Assembly: GCA_002344885.1 (NCBI GenBank)
Contig: DDUQ01000028.1
Span: forward strand, 1 to 22,921
Direction of reading: 5' to 3'
Source: Comamonadaceae bacterium UBA2334
GTDB taxonomy: Bacteria > Pseudomonadota > Gammaproteobacteria > Burkholderiales > Burkholderiaceae_C
DNA: 22,921 nucleotides
Shown: one piece after another, positions 21,701 through 22,921 of the stretch
How the letters are laid out: each line of letters opens with the position of its first letter
Position numbering within the stretch: the stretch's first letter is position 1
Made by a program: the position numbers and the translations under genes
Notes under the pieces: model-generated
Told to the model about the DNA's origin: nothing
Database searches by the model: none
What the model saw: the letters and a program-made list of their open reading frames with translations, nothing else

Positions 21701-22921
21701 ATGAACGCACGCACCGACTCTCTCTCCACACCCGCCGTCAACACCGACTGCGCCATTGCCGACATCGGCCTGGCCGCCTGGGGCCGCAAAGAACTCCGCA
21801 TTGCCGAAACCGAAATGCCCGGCCTGATGGCCATCCGCGAAGAATTCGCCAAGACTCAGCCGCTGAAAGGTGCCCGCATCACCGGCAGTCTGCACATGAC
21901 CATCCAGACGGGCGTGCTAATCGAAACCCTGCAAGCCCTGGGTGCACAGGTGCGCTGGGCCAGCTGCAACATCTTCTCCACGCAAGACCACGCCGCCGCA
22001 GCCATTGCCGAAACCGGCACGCCCGTGTTCGCCATCAAGGGCGAAACGCTGGTCGACTACTGGGACTACACCCACCGCATTTTTGACTTCGGCCCTGCGG
22101 GCACCGAAGGCGAAGGCCCCAACATGATCCTGGACGATGGCGGCGATGCCACCATGCTCATGCACTTGGGCCAGCGTGCGGCAAAAGACATCACCGTGCT
22201 GGACAACCCCGGCAGCGAAGAAGAAACCATCCTGTTTGCCGCCATCAAGGCCAAGCTGGCCGTGGACCCCTCCTGGTACGCCCGCAAGAGCGCCCAGATC
22301 ATCGGCGTGACCGAAGAAACCACCACCGGCGTGCACCGCCTGAACGAGATGAGTGCCAAGGGCACCCTGCTGTACCGTGCCATCAACGTGAACGACAGCG
22401 TCACCAAGAGCAAGTTTGACAACCTGTATGGCTGCCGCGAGAGCCTGGTGGACGGCATCAAGCGCGCCACCGACGTGATGATTGCCGGCAAAGTGGCCGT
22501 TGTGGCGGGCTATGGCGACGTGGGCAAGGGCAGCGCCCAGGCCCTGCGTGCCCTGAGCGCCCAGGTGTGGGTGACCGAGATCGACCCCATCAACGCCCTG
22601 CAAGCCGCCATGGAAGGCTACAAGGTCGTGACCATGGAATACGCCGCCGACAAGGCCGACATTTTCGTGACCACCACCGGCAACCGCGACGTGATCACCC
22701 ACGACCACATGCTGGCCATGAAAGACCAGGCCATCGTCTGCAACATCGGTCACTTCGACAACGAAATTCAGGTGGCCACGCTGGAGCAATACCAGTGGGA
22801 AGAAATCAAGCCACAGGTTGACCACGTCATCTTCCCGGATGGCAAACGCATCATCCTGTTGGCCAAGGGCCGTCTGGTGAACCTGGGTTGCGGCACCGGC
22901 CACCCCAGCTTCGTGATGTCG
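21701..22921 (+). CDS. ahcY: adenosylhomocysteinase (SAH hydrolase), 3' end cut by window edge
   Basis: The NAD-dependent enzyme splits S-adenosylhomocysteine to adenosine and homocysteine in the methylation cycle. 407 codons are visible and the family is about 470 residues, so some 70 are missing. Recognisable segments are GLAAWGRKELRIAETEMPGL at the N-terminus, TGSLHMTIQTGVLIETL, SCNIFSTQDHAAAAI, KGETLVDYWDY and ILDDGGDATML. The NAD motif GYGDVGKG lies at 270-277, and CNIGHFDNEI and NLGCGTGHPSFVM are near the end of the window. GGAG lies six bases before the ATG. The long antisense frame inside it is a shadow. An SAH riboswitch and terminator in the leader make the gene respond to its own substrate. 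Confidence 0.98.
   Translation, partial: MNARTDSLSTPAVNTDCAIADIGLAAWGRKELRIAETEMPGLMAIREEFAKTQPLKGARITGSLHMTIQTGVLIETLQALGAQVRWASCNIFSTQDHAAAAIAETGTPVFAIKGETLVDYWDYTHRIFDFGPAGTEGEGPNMILDDGGDATMLMHLGQRAAKDITVLDNPGSEEETILFAAIKAKLAVDPSWYARKSAQIIGVTEETTTGVHRLNEMSAKGTLLYRAINVNDSVTKSKFDNLYGCRESLVDGIKRATDVMIAGKVAVVAGYGDVGKGSAQALRALSAQVWVTEIDPINALQAAMEGYKVVTMEYAADKADIFVTTTGNRDVITHDHMLAMKDQAIVCNIGHFDNEIQVATLEQYQWEEIKPQVDHVIFPDGKRIILLAKGRLVNLGCGTGHPSFVMS

Noticed and set aside
21917..22903. 328-codon minus-strand open frame
   Set aside because: Lies wholly antisense to ahcY; its Gly/Val/His-rich composition is a shadow effect.

Overview
The window reads as the flagellar and chemotaxis region of a betaproteobacterium, most likely Burkholderiales of the Comamonadaceae type. 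Three things point there: the gene order motA-motB-cheY-cheZ-flhB-flhA-flhF-flhG-fliA, the short ~290-residue flagellins, and an SAH riboswitch in front of ahcY. No mobile element, tRNA, rRNA or CRISPR array was seen.

Layout. (1) Positions 1-4783, minus strand: a partial CDP-glucose 4,6-dehydratase gene (rfbG), glucose-1-phosphate cytidylyltransferase (rfbF) and a very large multi-domain glycosyltransferase, placed directly downstream of a flagellin gene. (2) Positions 4829-9357, minus strand: flagellin 1, flagellin 2, fliD (filament cap) and flagellin 3; in the direction of transcription the order is flagellin 3, fliD, flagellin 2, flagellin 1. Flagellin 3 and fliD each end in a clear rho-independent terminator. 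(3) Positions 9358-9789: a 432-bp divergent intergenic region with a good FliA (sigma-28) promoter facing flagellin 3. (4) Positions 9790-12744, plus strand: motA, motB, cheY and cheZ, closed by a strong terminator. (5) Positions 12864-19284, plus strand: a tightly overlapping operon flhB-flhA-flhF-flhG-like-fliA, preceded by a candidate sigma-28 promoter. (6) Positions 19336-21359, minus strand: an MFS transporter and a HAD-IIB phosphatase. (7) Positions 21478-22921, plus strand: promoter, SAH riboswitch with a terminator expression platform, and a partial ahcY.

How it fits together. FlhA and FlhB belong to the flagellar type III export gate. FlhF and the FlhG-like protein would set flagellum position and number. 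FliA is the sigma factor for late genes and probably drives both its own operon and the flagellin 3 promoter. MotA and MotB form the stator; CheY and CheZ are the motor-switch signal and its phosphatase. The flagellins and FliD build the filament, and the glycosyltransferase with the CDP-sugar genes may glycosylate it (inference).

The most striking observation is the gene in the flhG position. It keeps the N-terminal DQAxxLR motif known to activate FlhF and the family's EPxxxxDAYxxxK segment, but has lost the MinD-type ATP-binding motif. Other points of interest are the mosaic relationship among the three flagellins, a perfect 12-bp hairpin between flagellin 1 and the giant glycosyltransferase, and an SAH riboswitch whose 3' strand doubles as the 5' arm of a terminator.
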